Positions 1 through 8,120 of a DNA stretch of 64,000 nucleotides are shown here, in pieces. Position 1 is the stretch's first letter. Every line of letters starts with the position of its first letter. The position numbers and the translations under genes were made by a program. The notes under the pieces were generated by a model. It was given only the letters and a program-made list of their open reading frames with translations. It was not told where the DNA came from and did not search any database. The DNA is from Caulobacter sp048541825 (GTDB lineage Bacteria; Pseudomonadota; Alphaproteobacteria; Caulobacterales; Caulobacteraceae). The stretch lies in assembly GCF_048541825.1 (NCBI RefSeq), contig NZ_CP183333.1, forward strand, positions 1 through 64,000. The letters run 5' to 3'.

Positions 1-84
1 CACGCGGGCCTGACCGCTAAGCGAGACCGGGCTCGCCGCGGCGAGCATCAGGCCAAGCACGACCCACAGGCTGCGCCCGATCAT
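1..84 (-). CDS. N-terminus of an exported protein (partial, runs off window)
   Basis: Only the first 28 codons are in the window. They encode a charged start (MIGR) followed by a hydrophobic stretch rich in Leu, Val and Ala that ends near an Ala-Ala-Ala-Ser segment, which is a typical Sec signal peptide. The start codon overlaps the stop codon of the preceding RepC-like gene (ATGA arrangement), so the two are probably co-translated. In related conjugative elements this place is often held by a lytic transglycosylase, but the visible part is too short to decide. Confidence 0.6.
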   Translation of the reverse strand, partial: MIGRSLWVVLGLMLAAASPVSLSGQARV

Positions 85-1481
85 CGATGATCCTTGCGCA
101 GGGTGACCAGAACCCGCTCGACGAACACCTCGGCGACCTCGGCCGCCTGCAGGATGGCGGTCACGTAGTCCCGTTTGATGCGATCTGCGGCGATCCCGCT
201 CGGTGTCGACAGGGTCAAGAGCCCGTCCTCGATCCCGTGGAAGCCGACCTTTCCGAACCAGCTGCCGTAGGCGCCCTCCCGCACGATGGCGCGGAGCGCT
301 GTCGCGATAGCCTGCCAGGCCGGATCGTCGGTCCCCGGCGCGGCCATCAGGGCCACGGGCGGGGCGACTTCAGGCAGCGGGATTTCCCCCTTCACCCGCA
401 TGATCCGGGCGAGGTTAAGGCGCAGATCGGGCGCGCCTTGGGCGGTTCGGGTAACCATCCAGCCGAAGTATTTGCAAGGGCTCTGGATGGCCGGGTCTTC
501 CAGCGCGATGGCCAGCATCGCGATCACGCGTGGCCCGTGGCGGGCCCAGCCCCAGCCGACCGACAGGGCGTTGTTGCGTTCGATCTCATGAAGCCAGATT
601 TCGGCTGCCGCGGCGATCTGGGCGACATCGGCAGGCCCCGCGCTGGCTGGGTCGGCGAGGATATGATCCCCCACCACGGCGGCGAGTCTCGGACAGACCT
701 GGACGGCGGCCCTGAGCTCCTGGCGCACCATTTCCGCCGCCGCGGGGGGTGCGGATTGAGCGCCACCCAAGCCGCTTGCTCTCTCCGGAGAGCAAATGGC
801 GCTGGATGTTCCGTTGCTGTGGCGTTGGCTCGAGGATCCGTTGCGTTTGCCGCTCGCGGGAGGCGTAGCCGGACGCGCAAAGGAATAACTTCGCGGCGAA
901 GGTGCGTCCTTATCCTGTACAGAGGAACTCTCGTTCTTATTGGACTGTTCTAGGCGCCGGGATATGGGCGCCTGGGCGGCATATCTCTGCGCAAACACCA
1001 CGGGCTCAAGATACTGAGCTCGGCGGGCTGACGCCGCCTCGCGGAACGCGGCGTCAGCAGCCTCCATTTCGTCCAGGCGTGCCACCAATGGGGCCAAGTC
1101 GTAGGCTTCGACGCCAGCGGGGCGGTTGGCGCGATTGTAGTCGCGAACCATGTAGCCAGCCGCCTCCAGGCCGCGCCGGTTGGCCCGCGCCGTGCTCTCA
1201 CTGCAGCCTAGGTAGTCGGCGATCAGCGCTGTGCTCGGCCACACGCAGGCGACGTCCTTCTCCAGGCGGTCCTGATTGAGGTGCTCGACATAGAGCAGCA
1301 GGGTCATCCGCTGCTGGATGGTGAGCGTAGGTGTGCCCTTCAGTACGGCCGCGGCGATGCGCGCGATGCTTTCGCCCGGGTTCCAACGCCAGGCGCGGGC
1401 CTGCTCGCAGACCGCGTCGAAGTTGGGGGCTCGCTTGGCGAATCCTGGTCGCCAGTCGTCCTCGGATAATGCGCTTTGCAT
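81..1481 (-). CDS. RepC-like replication/HTH protein with DnaA-N-like C-terminal domain
   Basis: A 466-residue protein at the distal end of the transfer operon. The start is placed at MQSALSEDD because an AAGGGA Shine-Dalgarno sits just upstream; the reading frame stays open for 42 more codons before it. Residues about 15-140 resemble the winged-helix region of RepC-type plasmid replication proteins (TLTIQQRMTLLLYVEHL, then YLGCSESTARANRRGLEAAGY as recognition helices). A Ser/Pro/Arg-rich linker follows. The last 80 residues (DPAWQAIATALRAIV, SWFGKVGF, LTLSTPSGIAADRIKRDY) have the W..L...L..W......DG.L.L..P......RI...Y pattern of the DnaA N-terminal domain. Such proteins occur in integrative elements. 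A role in element replication or DnaA interaction is inferred. Confidence 0.72.
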   Translation of the reverse strand: MQSALSEDDWRPGFAKRAPNFDAVCEQARAWRWNPGESIARIAAAVLKGTPTLTIQQRMTLLLYVEHLNQDRLEKDVACVWPSTALIADYLGCSESTARANRRGLEAAGYMVRDYNRANRPAGVEAYDLAPLVARLDEMEAADAAFREAASARRAQYLEPVVFAQRYAAQAPISRRLEQSNKNESSSVQDKDAPSPRSYSFARPATPPASGKRNGSSSQRHSNGTSSAICSPERASGLGGAQSAPPAAAEMVRQELRAAVQVCPRLAAVVGDHILADPASAGPADVAQIAAAAEIWLHEIERNNALSVGWGWARHGPRVIAMLAIALEDPAIQSPCKYFGWMVTRTAQGAPDLRLNLARIMRVKGEIPLPEVAPPVALMAAPGTDDPAWQAIATALRAIVREGAYGSWFGKVGFHGIEDGLLTLSTPSGIAADRIKRDYVTAILQAAEVAEVFVERVLVTLRKDHR

Positions 1482-1951
1482 GTCGTCCCTTCGTGCTGGG
1501 ACGAGGCCGTTTCGACGGTGCGAAACCGGCAGGCAGAAGACAAAAGGTCTCCCATTCGGGCCTTGACGACGCGAAAAGCGCCTTCTAGGTTGGTCCCGAT
1601 CAATCAAGCCGCTACCACACGGCGCCTGCGATTTCCGAAAGCCTCCAGCGCCAACTGGGGGCTTTCGCCGTTTTGGGGTCTCGTCTAGGTCAAATTGAAT
1701 TCCTGATGGGCGACGAGGCGCGCGCAGAGGATCTGGCGCGCGACTCAGTTGGGCTCAGCGTTCAGTGAGTCTGGCCGAAGCTGAAGGCTCGGAATTGCAC
1801 CATTTCGACCAAAAAGGGCCGATGCGGGCGGTTGACGGATATTCAGAAACGAGTCCCCGGCGACCGACTCAGGGATCTACCGCTTGTGGTCCGAGGACCT
1901 CACAGGGCCAGCCGTGGTAGATCACCGCCGTCGATCGGCGCGGGTTGAGCG
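1482..1951. other. Intergenic region in the element, no gene recognised
   Basis: About 470 bases between the RepC-like gene and the DUF2274 gene. I found no credible coding frame. The only clear structure is the hairpin at 1636-1667, recorded separately. The gap separates the RepC-like gene from the transfer operon, so it probably carries that gene's own promoter. Confidence 0.5.
1636..1667. terminator. Strong hairpin, possible terminator or RNA switch
   Basis: CGAAAGCCTCCAG pairs with CTGGGGGCTTTCG across a 6-base loop; 12 of 13 pairs are Watson-Crick and one is T-G. On the plus strand it is followed by CCGTTTTGG, a short T run, and on the minus strand there is none. It lies about 155 bases upstream of the RepC-like start, so it could end antisense transcription or act in the 5' leader of that gene. 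Confidence 0.5.
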
Positions 1952-2167
1952 CTACGGAGCCCCGCTGATCGGGTTCGCCTTGCGCCACGCCTGGAAGCCT
2001 CGATCCGCCTCCATGAAGGTCGACAGGATGTGGGGCACGAGCTGTTCGAGCGCGATCTCCTGAGCGTTGCTCTGGGCGTAGGCGCGCTGATAGTCGACCA
2101 GGTCGGTCACCTTCTCCTCGAGGTCGATCTTAGCCAAGGACAGGGTAGGCTTGACGGGCCGCGTCAT
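1952..2167 (-). CDS. DUF2274 family protein of the Trb cluster
   Basis: A 71-residue protein of the DUF2274 type that usually follows trbI in integrative conjugative elements of proteobacteria. Landmarks are LAKIDLEEKVTDLVDYQRAYA near the N-terminus and LVPHILSTFMEADRGFQAWR near the C-terminus. A very good ribosome-binding site (AAAGGAG) precedes the ATG by seven bases, so the start is secure even though it lies 38 bases inside the upstream gene. The protein appears cytoplasmic and soluble. Its function in transfer is not known. Confidence 0.8.
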   Translation of the reverse strand: MTRPVKPTLSLAKIDLEEKVTDLVDYQRAYAQSNAQEIALEQLVPHILSTFMEADRGFQAWRKANPISGAP

Positions 2168-2504
2168 GGGCGTCTCCTTTGATGGACTGAAGAAAGCGGT
2201 CGATCGCCGCGAAGGCGAAGTCCGTCAGCTTGAGATTGAGACCGTCGGTGTGACGGCGAATGCGCAGGCAGAGCGGCCGGGACAGGCGCACCGACACCCG
2301 GTCTTTGGCGCCGCGCACAGCGGGGAAGGCGATCTCGACGCCGCTCTCCAGCGCCTCCACCAACTCTCGAAAGGCGCGTTCATAAATGAGCCGCACACAG
2401 CCACGAGGGTTCTTGCGCGTATTCAGTCGTTCGGCGGCCGACACCATGTCCTGGTGCAGGCCTTCGGACAGGAACAGCCCGAGCTTCTCTGCGGTCTGGG
2501 TCAC
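2130..2504 (-). CDS. Small conserved protein between trbI and DUF2274
   Basis: A 124-residue basic protein starting with GTG in a GTGA overlap with the trbI stop codon, which argues for translational coupling. I do not recognise a named family with confidence. It is helical, with a Lys/Arg-rich middle (RVSVRLSRPLCLRIRRHTDG) and a C-terminal FAFAAIDRFLQSI helix, loosely like a small DNA-binding protein. Its 3' end overlaps the DUF2274 gene by 38 bases. Position suggests a role linked to the Trb operon. Confidence 0.6.
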   Translation of the reverse strand: MTQTAEKLGLFLSEGLHQDMVSAAERLNTRKNPRGCVRLIYERAFRELVEALESGVEIAFPAVRGAKDRVSVRLSRPLCLRIRRHTDGLNLKLTDFAFAAIDRFLQSIKGDAHDAARQAYPVLG

Positions 2505-3760
2505 TCGAACTCTCTTTTACTGGTAGGGGCGAGGATCATGTCCTTGTTGACGATGACCTGGAGGGGCCAGCCAGCGCGCACGGTGATCGTGGCTTGGCGG
2601 TTCAGATCACGCTCAGTGATCCTTTGGCCGACCTGCTGGGCCTGGTTGGAAATGCCGCTGGCGGCGCTATTGACCACCAGGCCGCCAGAGCTTCGGGTGC
2701 CGACGTCCTGGGCGGACGCCGCGCCGATGCTGAAAATCGTTGAAAGCAGGATGCCGCGCGCGAGCTGACCGAAATGCCCGTCCGTGCGGTCGCGTAGGCC
2801 GCTGGCGCCGGCCAGGTCGGCCCCGGTCATCGAGCCGATATTGATCGAGCGGCCGTCGGGCATGACGATCCGGTTCCAGGCGATCAACGCCCGCTCCTGG
2901 CCGTAAGCGACCTGGCTGTCGTACTGGCCGATTAGCCGGGCGCCTTGGGGGATCAGCACGGAGAGCCCGGTGACGTGGTCGTAAACCGGACGGGTCACCT
3001 GGGCGATCACCTCGCCCGGCAGATCAGAGTTGATCGCGGTGATGAGGGCGGCCGAGATCAGGGTTCCCGCCTTCACCTCCCACGGACTGAGAGGCGGCAG
3101 CAGCGGGTTGGCCAGGTAGTCTTCGGATCGGGCACCGGCCAGAAACTGGCGCTTGGCGCCCTGGCCATTCTGCGGCTGCACCTCCGCCGACCGCTCGGCC
3201 GGCGGGCCGGCCCGGCCGGGGAACGCCGCCAATCCCACTGCGGGCGGGGCCACATCCCTATCGGCTACCTGCACCGGCTGTCCGCCGAAGAAGGGACCGG
3301 CGGCGCGCGCCGCCCGGGCCTGATCGCGAGCTTCCTGAACGGCGGGGTCCACCGGCGGCGCAGGAGGAGCGGTAGCGACGCCGGCCGCCGGCTGTCCCGC
3401 CATGTCCGCGCTGGGCGGGGGCAGGGTGGCCATACCCGGCGCGGAGGCCTGCAGGCCCGGATCGCCATACCCCTGCGCGAAGCGGTTGGCGATCTCGGGA
3501 CGTTGCGGCGTCTGGGTATCGGCCGCCGCTTGCGGATCCTGATCCTTGGCCGCCCGCGTGTGGGACCCGCCAAAGCCGAGATAGAATCCCAAGGCCACGA
3601 CGCTGGCCAGCGCGGCGGAGCCGGCCAGCAGGTATTTGCGATTCCAACGGGTCACCGGCGAACGTGGACCGGTCAGCACACTGGCCGGCGAGGCCTTGCG
3701 CTCCGGCGCGGCCATCGGTCCTTCGCCATCGAAAGGCGGGTCGGGAGGCAGATGGCTCAT
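2501..3760 (-). CDS. trbI: TrbI, VirB10-type transfer channel protein
   Basis: A 419-residue inner-to-outer-membrane scaffold of the type IV secretion channel. After a Pro-rich cytoplasmic N-terminus there is one membrane segment (LLAGSAALASVVALGFYLGF), a long Pro/Ala/Gln-rich periplasmic linker, and the conserved VirB10 beta-barrel region (LPGEVIAQVTRPVYDHVTG, LIPQGARLIGQYDS, NRIVMPDGRSINI). The start at MSHLPPDPPF is chosen because it lies one base after the trbG stop; 25 further in-frame codons upstream would lie inside trbG. It should cross-link TrbF in the inner membrane to TrbG at the outer membrane. Confidence 0.93.
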   Translation of the reverse strand: MSHLPPDPPFDGEGPMAAPERKASPASVLTGPRSPVTRWNRKYLLAGSAALASVVALGFYLGFGGSHTRAAKDQDPQAAADTQTPQRPEIANRFAQGYGDPGLQASAPGMATLPPPSADMAGQPAAGVATAPPAPPVDPAVQEARDQARAARAAGPFFGGQPVQVADRDVAPPAVGLAAFPGRAGPPAERSAEVQPQNGQGAKRQFLAGARSEDYLANPLLPPLSPWEVKAGTLISAALITAINSDLPGEVIAQVTRPVYDHVTGLSVLIPQGARLIGQYDSQVAYGQERALIAWNRIVMPDGRSINIGSMTGADLAGASGLRDRTDGHFGQLARGILLSTIFSIGAASAQDVGTRSSGGLVVNSAASGISNQAQQVGQRITERDLNRQATITVRAGWPLQVIVNKDMILAPTSKREFE

Positions 3761-3761
3761 C

Positions 3762-4754
3762 TCAACGCCCCCCGCCTGTGCGGGATATCCGGACCACGAC
3801 CTGGCGGCCCTCGCCGAGCCGCAGTTCGGCGACATCGATCATCCTGTCGACGACGTAGTAGCCGTTGGCGAACCGGTAGTTGACCAGCTCGGCCTGCCTA
3901 TTCGGGCCGATCAGGAAAAGCGGCGGGGCCTCTGTGGCCGCGAGGTCGGCAGGGAACTGGATGTAGGTCTTCAGGCCATCGTCAAAGACCCGCAGGGGCT
4001 GCCAGCGGGGACCGCGCCGGGCTCCGATCGGTTGGATCCGATAGGAGAAGTTCAGACGATCGATGGCGATACTGCTGGCCACGACCGTCTGGTCGGCCGC
4101 CGCGCGAGCCGCCTGCGCGTCGCGCATCTCTTCCTGCGGATAATTCCAACTGATCACGCTCGTATAGGTCTCGCCCTCGTGGCTGACCGCTTCGAGCAGA
4201 TAGGTCCGCTGGTCCGTGGTCAGGATGATGTTGGTGCGCAGGCCACCGCGGATTGGCTTGACGAAGACGATGACCTGCTGGCCGGCCCCGGCGCCCTGGA
4301 CCGTTTCGCCGAGCACCCATCGCACCGTGTCGCCGGCCGCCTTGGAGACCAGCTTCTCACCCGGCCGAAGGGTGATCGCGGTCAGAAACCGCGGGCTGGT
4401 GTGGACCACATAGAGCCGCCCCGGCTCGAAGTCGTAGTAGAGCGCGGCGTTGAGGTAAGCGCCGGCCGAGGGAGTTGACCGCGCGGCGTCATTGCCCGCC
4501 TGAACGGTCCGCAGCACCGGCGAACCATAGGTCGCGCGGCGCACGGGCCGACGACGGGGCGTCTGAACCGGCGCGGCCGTGGCGACTGCTCGTGGCGCCG
4601 CAATCACTGCGGCCAAAGCGTGGGGCGCCGCTGACGGCGGAATGGCCCGCGCCAGCGTCGGCTGAACCTGGGCCGAGACGTTGGAGCTACCCGCGAGGGC
4701 GAGCCCGATGGCGAGACTGGTGGCGCCGCAGGCCCGGAGGAATGTGAGTGTCAT
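3762..4754 (-). CDS. trbG: TrbG, VirB9-type outer-membrane transfer protein
   Basis: A 330-residue exported protein of the TrbG/VirB9 family. Residues 1-28 form a signal peptide ending at VSAQ. A variable Ala/Pro-rich part follows. The conserved C-terminal half contains LYYDFEPGRLYVVHTSPRF, LRPGEKLVSKAAGDTVRW and QFPADLAATEAPPLFLIG, typical of the domain that joins VirB10 and VirB7 in the outer-membrane core. The start (MTLTFLRAC) has a GGAGC site upstream and lies two bases after the trbF stop codon. Confidence 0.93.
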   Translation of the reverse strand: MTLTFLRACGATSLAIGLALAGSSNVSAQVQPTLARAIPPSAAPHALAAVIAAPRAVATAAPVQTPRRRPVRRATYGSPVLRTVQAGNDAARSTPSAGAYLNAALYYDFEPGRLYVVHTSPRFLTAITLRPGEKLVSKAAGDTVRWVLGETVQGAGAGQQVIVFVKPIRGGLRTNIILTTDQRTYLLEAVSHEGETYTSVISWNYPQEEMRDAQAARAAADQTVVASSIAIDRLNFSYRIQPIGARRGPRWQPLRVFDDGLKTYIQFPADLAATEAPPLFLIGPNRQAELVNYRFANGYYVVDRMIDVAELRLGEGRQVVVRISRTGGGR

Positions 4755-4756
4755 GA

Positions 4757-5443
4757 CTAAAGCTCCCGGCTCCACTGAAACGAGGTGATGTAGATGCCGA
4801 GGGGGTTGGCCCGGAGTTCGGCCTCGTTTTTCGGCGCGTTGATCTTGGCGGTGAACAGGCCCGTCCAGTTCTCAGTGGCGCGCGTGGCGCCCAGGTCGAA
4901 AGTCGTCTCCCGCCATTGCACCTGGTAGGTGTTGGGACTGCGGGCGAGGACGGAGACGATCTCGACGCTGACCGCCTGAGCGCCAGCGTTGGCGAAGGGG
5001 TCGTGGGTCTTGGCGTAGTCGTTGAGCTGACCGATCGCCGAGCCCGCCACGAACCGGTAGGCGGCGGTCCAGTTGTCGCGGATGACGATCGCGTCGATGC
5101 TTTTGGAGCGGGTCCGCGTCACCCAGTCGGCCAGGAAGTAGCCGGTCTCCGCTGTCGATGGCTTGTAGCTTTGTCCGGCGACCTCGATTCGACCCGGCCT
5201 GCCGTACTTGTCGATCGGGACCACGAAGGTGGCGATGTTGGCGTTGCTGGCCTGGTAGATGAACCCGCCAAGCGAAAGGGCCGCCAGGCCCAGCGAGCAG
5301 AAGGCGGCGAGCCGCCAGTTCTTCGCCTGCGCGACGGCCGAGCCGATGCGATTGTCCCACTCCTGCGCGGCGCGCTGATAGGGGCTCTCGACCGGCGCAG
5401 AGCTGCCGTAACGGTCTTGCGGTCTCCTGAAGGCGTTCAACAT
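4757..5443 (-). CDS. trbF: TrbF, VirB8-type inner-membrane transfer protein
   Basis: A 228-residue VirB8-like protein. The order is a short cytoplasmic N-terminus containing SPYQRAAQEWDNRIGSA, one membrane helix (LAAFCSLGLAALSLGGFIY), and a periplasmic NTF2-like domain containing IATFVVPIDKYGRPG and NWTAAYRF. It is an assembly factor that contacts TrbI, TrbG and the TrbE ATPase. Length and layout are normal for the family. It lies between trbL (17-base gap) and trbG (two-base gap) in the same operon. Confidence 0.93.
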   Translation of the reverse strand: MLNAFRRPQDRYGSSAPVESPYQRAAQEWDNRIGSAVAQAKNWRLAAFCSLGLAALSLGGFIYQASNANIATFVVPIDKYGRPGRIEVAGQSYKPSTAETGYFLADWVTRTRSKSIDAIVIRDNWTAAYRFVAGSAIGQLNDYAKTHDPFANAGAQAVSVEIVSVLARSPNTYQVQWRETTFDLGATRATENWTGLFTAKINAPKNEAELRANPLGIYITSFQWSREL

Positions 5444-5460
5444 GGTGGTTCTCCAGGGCT

Positions 5461-6762
5461 CTAGGACTTGGGTTCATCGTCGGGGCGGATCGGCGAGGCC
5501 GACATCCCGGGGCTATTCGAGTCGCCGCTGGCGGCCGCGGTCGCGGCACTGGCCCGCGCCGCCGAGCCCAACCCGCTCCGGCGGATCCGGGCTCGTGCGA
5601 CGATCGGCGAGGTTCCCCCATCGGGAGCGGTCTTGCCTACGGGGCCTTCCGGCCTGGGTGCCGATGGGCCGCCCGAATCCTGCGCGGACGCAGCGCGGCT
5701 GGCAGAGGCCGGACTTGGAGTGGGAGCCGGTCCTTGGCTGGGAGACGTGCTCGGGCCACCCCCGCCGCCGCCGCCAGCAGGGGCCCCTCCACCTGACGAT
5801 AGGCCGCCTGACGCAGCCCGCGCTGCGGCCACCTTCGCGCCGCCTGCCGCCGCGCCCTGAGCGATGGCGCCACCCGCCATGCGAGCCGCGAGGCCGACGC
5901 CCGCGACACCGGCAGCGACGCCCGCCGCGCCCATCAGGGCGCTGCCGGCGTTGAGCTGCGGGCCGCCACTGATCAGCGCACCGGCGATGGCGGGGATCTT
6001 CAGCGCCAGCATCACCATGACGACGGCCCCAAGGAGCAGCCCGACGTCTTCGTAGATGTCTGGGTCGGCTGACACCGTGTAGGCGTCGAAAATCGTCGTC
6101 CCGATGGAGATCACGATGGCCAGCGCCATCAGCTTGATGCCGACCGAGACGACGTAGCCAATGGCTCTTTCAGACAGAAAGGAGGTCTGGGTCAGGATGC
6201 CGAACGGGACCGTCACAAACGCGATCAGCGTGACGATGTGAAATTCGATGACGACGACCGTGACCTCGATCGCCAGGATCACGAACGCGATGAGCACGCC
6301 GATGCAGGCGATCAAGGCCATCAACACGACGTCGATATGCGCGAAAAATTCCACTGGCCCCGGTGCAACCCGGTGGATGTAGTCGAAGAGCCCGATGCAA
6401 ATCTCGATGCCCTTCATGACGATCTTGGAGGGTGAGTTCAGGAAGTCGCCGAGGTTCATGGCGCCGCCCCCGGCCTTAAGGCCGAGGCTGGCGAAGCCCT
6501 CCACGACCGTCTGGCTGAGGCTGTGCCACTGGGTCACCAGCCAGGTGAAAAAGCCGATCAACAAGACCTTCCGAACCAAGGCTGCGAGGACGTTTTGGTT
6601 CTCGTCGATCGCCCACAGGATCGCTGTCGTGACGATGCTGATCACCACGAGGGTCGCTAGAACCGACTGAACATCCCCAGAGATCAGCCCAAAGCCGCTA
6701 TCGATCTGTGACCGAAAGTTATTCAGGAAGACGTCCAGGCCGGCGGGGCTAGCTGTGCTCAT
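5461..6762 (-). CDS. trbL: TrbL, VirB6-type polytopic membrane protein
   Basis: A 433-residue TrbL/VirB6 protein. The first 270 residues carry several strongly hydrophobic segments (VLATLVVISIVTTAILWAI, VLMALIACIGVLIAFVILAI, IKLMALAIVISIGTTIF) and conserved family wording such as TVVVIEFHIVTLIAFVTVPFG. The last 160 residues are a low-complexity Ala/Gly/Ser/Pro tail containing a run of glycines, usual for TrbL but poorly conserved. It forms part of the inner-membrane platform through which substrate passes. Confidence 0.92.
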   Translation of the reverse strand: MSTASPAGLDVFLNNFRSQIDSGFGLISGDVQSVLATLVVISIVTTAILWAIDENQNVLAALVRKVLLIGFFTWLVTQWHSLSQTVVEGFASLGLKAGGGAMNLGDFLNSPSKIVMKGIEICIGLFDYIHRVAPGPVEFFAHIDVVLMALIACIGVLIAFVILAIEVTVVVIEFHIVTLIAFVTVPFGILTQTSFLSERAIGYVVSVGIKLMALAIVISIGTTIFDAYTVSADPDIYEDVGLLLGAVVMVMLALKIPAIAGALISGGPQLNAGSALMGAAGVAAGVAGVGLAARMAGGAIAQGAAAGGAKVAAARAASGGLSSGGGAPAGGGGGGGPSTSPSQGPAPTPSPASASRAASAQDSGGPSAPRPEGPVGKTAPDGGTSPIVARARIRRSGLGSAARASAATAAASGDSNSPGMSASPIRPDDEPKS

Positions 6763-6779
6763 CGTCTGCTTCCGTGCTC

Positions 6780-7049
6780 CTAGAGATGGTCAGGGTTACG
6801 AACGCCGGGCGCGGTCGGCGGAGCGCCGTGGAACACCCGCTCGTGCTCGGCGTCGGCGTCTGCTTGAAGGGCATTGACGCAATTGGGCGTCTCACCCCGG
6901 CGCCCCGGATCGTTTCGGCAGGCAGCCAAGACTCGCCCGCGCTCTTGGGGATGTGCGGCGAAGTACGCCTTGTCGTGGGAAGGTACGGGCCGACTACAGG
7001 CGGAGAGACCGAGGGTCGCGAGCCCCACGAGGATCAGGATGCGGCACAT
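6780..7049 (-). CDS. trbK: TrbK-like entry-exclusion lipoprotein
   Basis: An 89-residue lipoprotein precursor with hydrophobic segment and lipobox ending LSAC at about residue 18. The mature part has the EexN/TrbK pattern: AYFAAHPQERGRVLAACRNDPG, then TPNCVNALQADADAEHERVF. Such proteins block redundant entry of the same element from other donors. The ATG shares one base with the trbJ stop; a TTG codon just before it would add one residue. The C-terminal 22 residues are nearly the same as the tail of the neighbouring TrbJ, which is unusual. Confidence 0.82.
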   Translation of the reverse strand: MCRILILVGLATLGLSACSRPVPSHDKAYFAAHPQERGRVLAACRNDPGRRGETPNCVNALQADADAEHERVFHGAPPTAPGVRNPDHL

Positions 7050-7771
7050 CAAAGATGATCTGAATTCTTGACGCCGATGGCGGCCGGAGGGGCGCCGTGA
7101 AAGACACGCTCATGTTCGGCATCCCCGGCCGCTCTCGCTGCCTGCGCCTGGGCCTCGGCGGTCTGCTGAGCCCGCCCTTGAGTAATCAGGATGGTCTGGA
7201 GCTGGGTGAGTTGGGTGCTCAGGCTCGCCAGCAATTGATTGGTCGCCTGGATGGCCGCAGTTTGCCCCGCAGCGTTTTGAGAGGCGGCGACCGCTGCGTT
7301 GACGGCCCCGGCGGTCGTCGGCTGCGAGCGAACGATCAGGTTCTGGGTCGCCATGGCCTCCTGAAGGGTCTGGCGGCTATTGGCCTGCCATCCGGCCAGC
7401 GCCTGCCGCGTCTGAGCAAAGCTCACCCCCTTCAGGTCGGTCGGATAGACCTGCTGAAACTGCTGGGCGAGGTTCTGGCCCTGGTAGCCGATGCCCTGCG
7501 CGGCCTGGAGAAGCTGCGTCGCCTCGGATGCGATCTGTTGCAGCGGGCCCGTGACGTCGACGCCAAGCTTCTGCAGCATGGCCGCCTGGCTGGCGACCTG
7601 CTGCTGAAGTTGTGTGATCATCTGGAGCTGTTGCTCCACCTGCTTGATGGCCTGGACGACGGCCTGCGGATCGATGACAGCGATCTGCGCCTGAGCCGGC
7701 GGCGGTGCGGTCGTGCTGAGACCGAGACTGAGGACCGCGACAGCGGCGGTAGTGGCGACAAGCCTACGCAT
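7049..7771 (-). CDS. trbJ: TrbJ, VirB5-type minor pilus protein
   Basis: A 240-residue exported, coiled-coil-rich protein of the TrbJ/VirB5 family. A signal peptide is followed by IAVIDPQAVVQAIKQVEQQLQMI, the usual TrbJ opening, and by long Gln/Ala helices including YQGQNLAQQFQQVYPTDLKG. The start MRRLVATT has a GGAGGA ribosome-binding site nine bases upstream; the frame is open for 18 more codons. The last 22 residues (EHERVFHGAPP...DHL) copy the tail of TrbK rather than looking like a normal TrbJ end. It should be a tip or adhesion component of the pilus. Confidence 0.88.
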   Translation of the reverse strand: MRRLVATTAAVAVLSLGLSTTAPPPAQAQIAVIDPQAVVQAIKQVEQQLQMITQLQQQVASQAAMLQKLGVDVTGPLQQIASEATQLLQAAQGIGYQGQNLAQQFQQVYPTDLKGVSFAQTRQALAGWQANSRQTLQEAMATQNLIVRSQPTTAGAVNAAVAASQNAAGQTAAIQATNQLLASLSTQLTQLQTILITQGRAQQTAEAQAQAARAAGDAEHERVFHGAPPAAIGVKNSDHL

Positions 7772-8120
7772 GGCGAGAGTCCTCCGAGGGGGGTGGGGAA
7801 GGGGAAGTGACCTGCGGTCCAGCAACGTCCGCGCGCTTGAAGAACGGCTCGGTCAGCGCACGGAACAGGGCGGCGGCGGAGAACAGCACGAGCCCGAACA
7901 CGAGCAGGAAGAAGTTGTGGTGCAACGGCGTCGCGAAGATCGCGACGAAGCCGGGCGCACACAGGGCTAGGAACAGGAGCCGCCTACGCCGGCGTGTCCG
8001 GCTCCAGCGCGACGGCACCCGTGCGGCTAGACCCGCGAAGGCGTTGATCCAAGGCGCGACGGGAGGCTGGAGGCCAGGATGGGCCTCAGTCGTTTCATCG
8101 GGTCGGCGAGGCATGGTCAT
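7764..8120 (-). CDS. Small membrane protein between trbE and trbJ
   Basis: A 118-residue protein whose ATG overlaps the trbE stop codon (ATGA) and whose end overlaps the trbJ start by eight bases, so it is firmly part of the operon. An Arg-rich stretch (RTRRRRRLL) precedes two closely spaced hydrophobic segments (LFLALCAPGFVAIFATPL and FFLLVFGLVLFSAAALF), predicting a two-helix inner-membrane hairpin. I do not recognise a family. It could assist TrbE or TrbJ. Confidence 0.7.
   Translation of the reverse strand: MTMPRRPDETTEAHPGLQPPVAPWINAFAGLAARVPSRWSRTRRRRRLLFLALCAPGFVAIFATPLHHNFFLLVFGLVLFSAAALFRALTEPFFKRADVAGPQVTSPSPPPSEDSRHA

Noticed and set aside
2945..3883. 312-codon open frame opposite trbI
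   Set aside because: Arg/Gly-rich antisense shadow of trbI with no recognisable domain.
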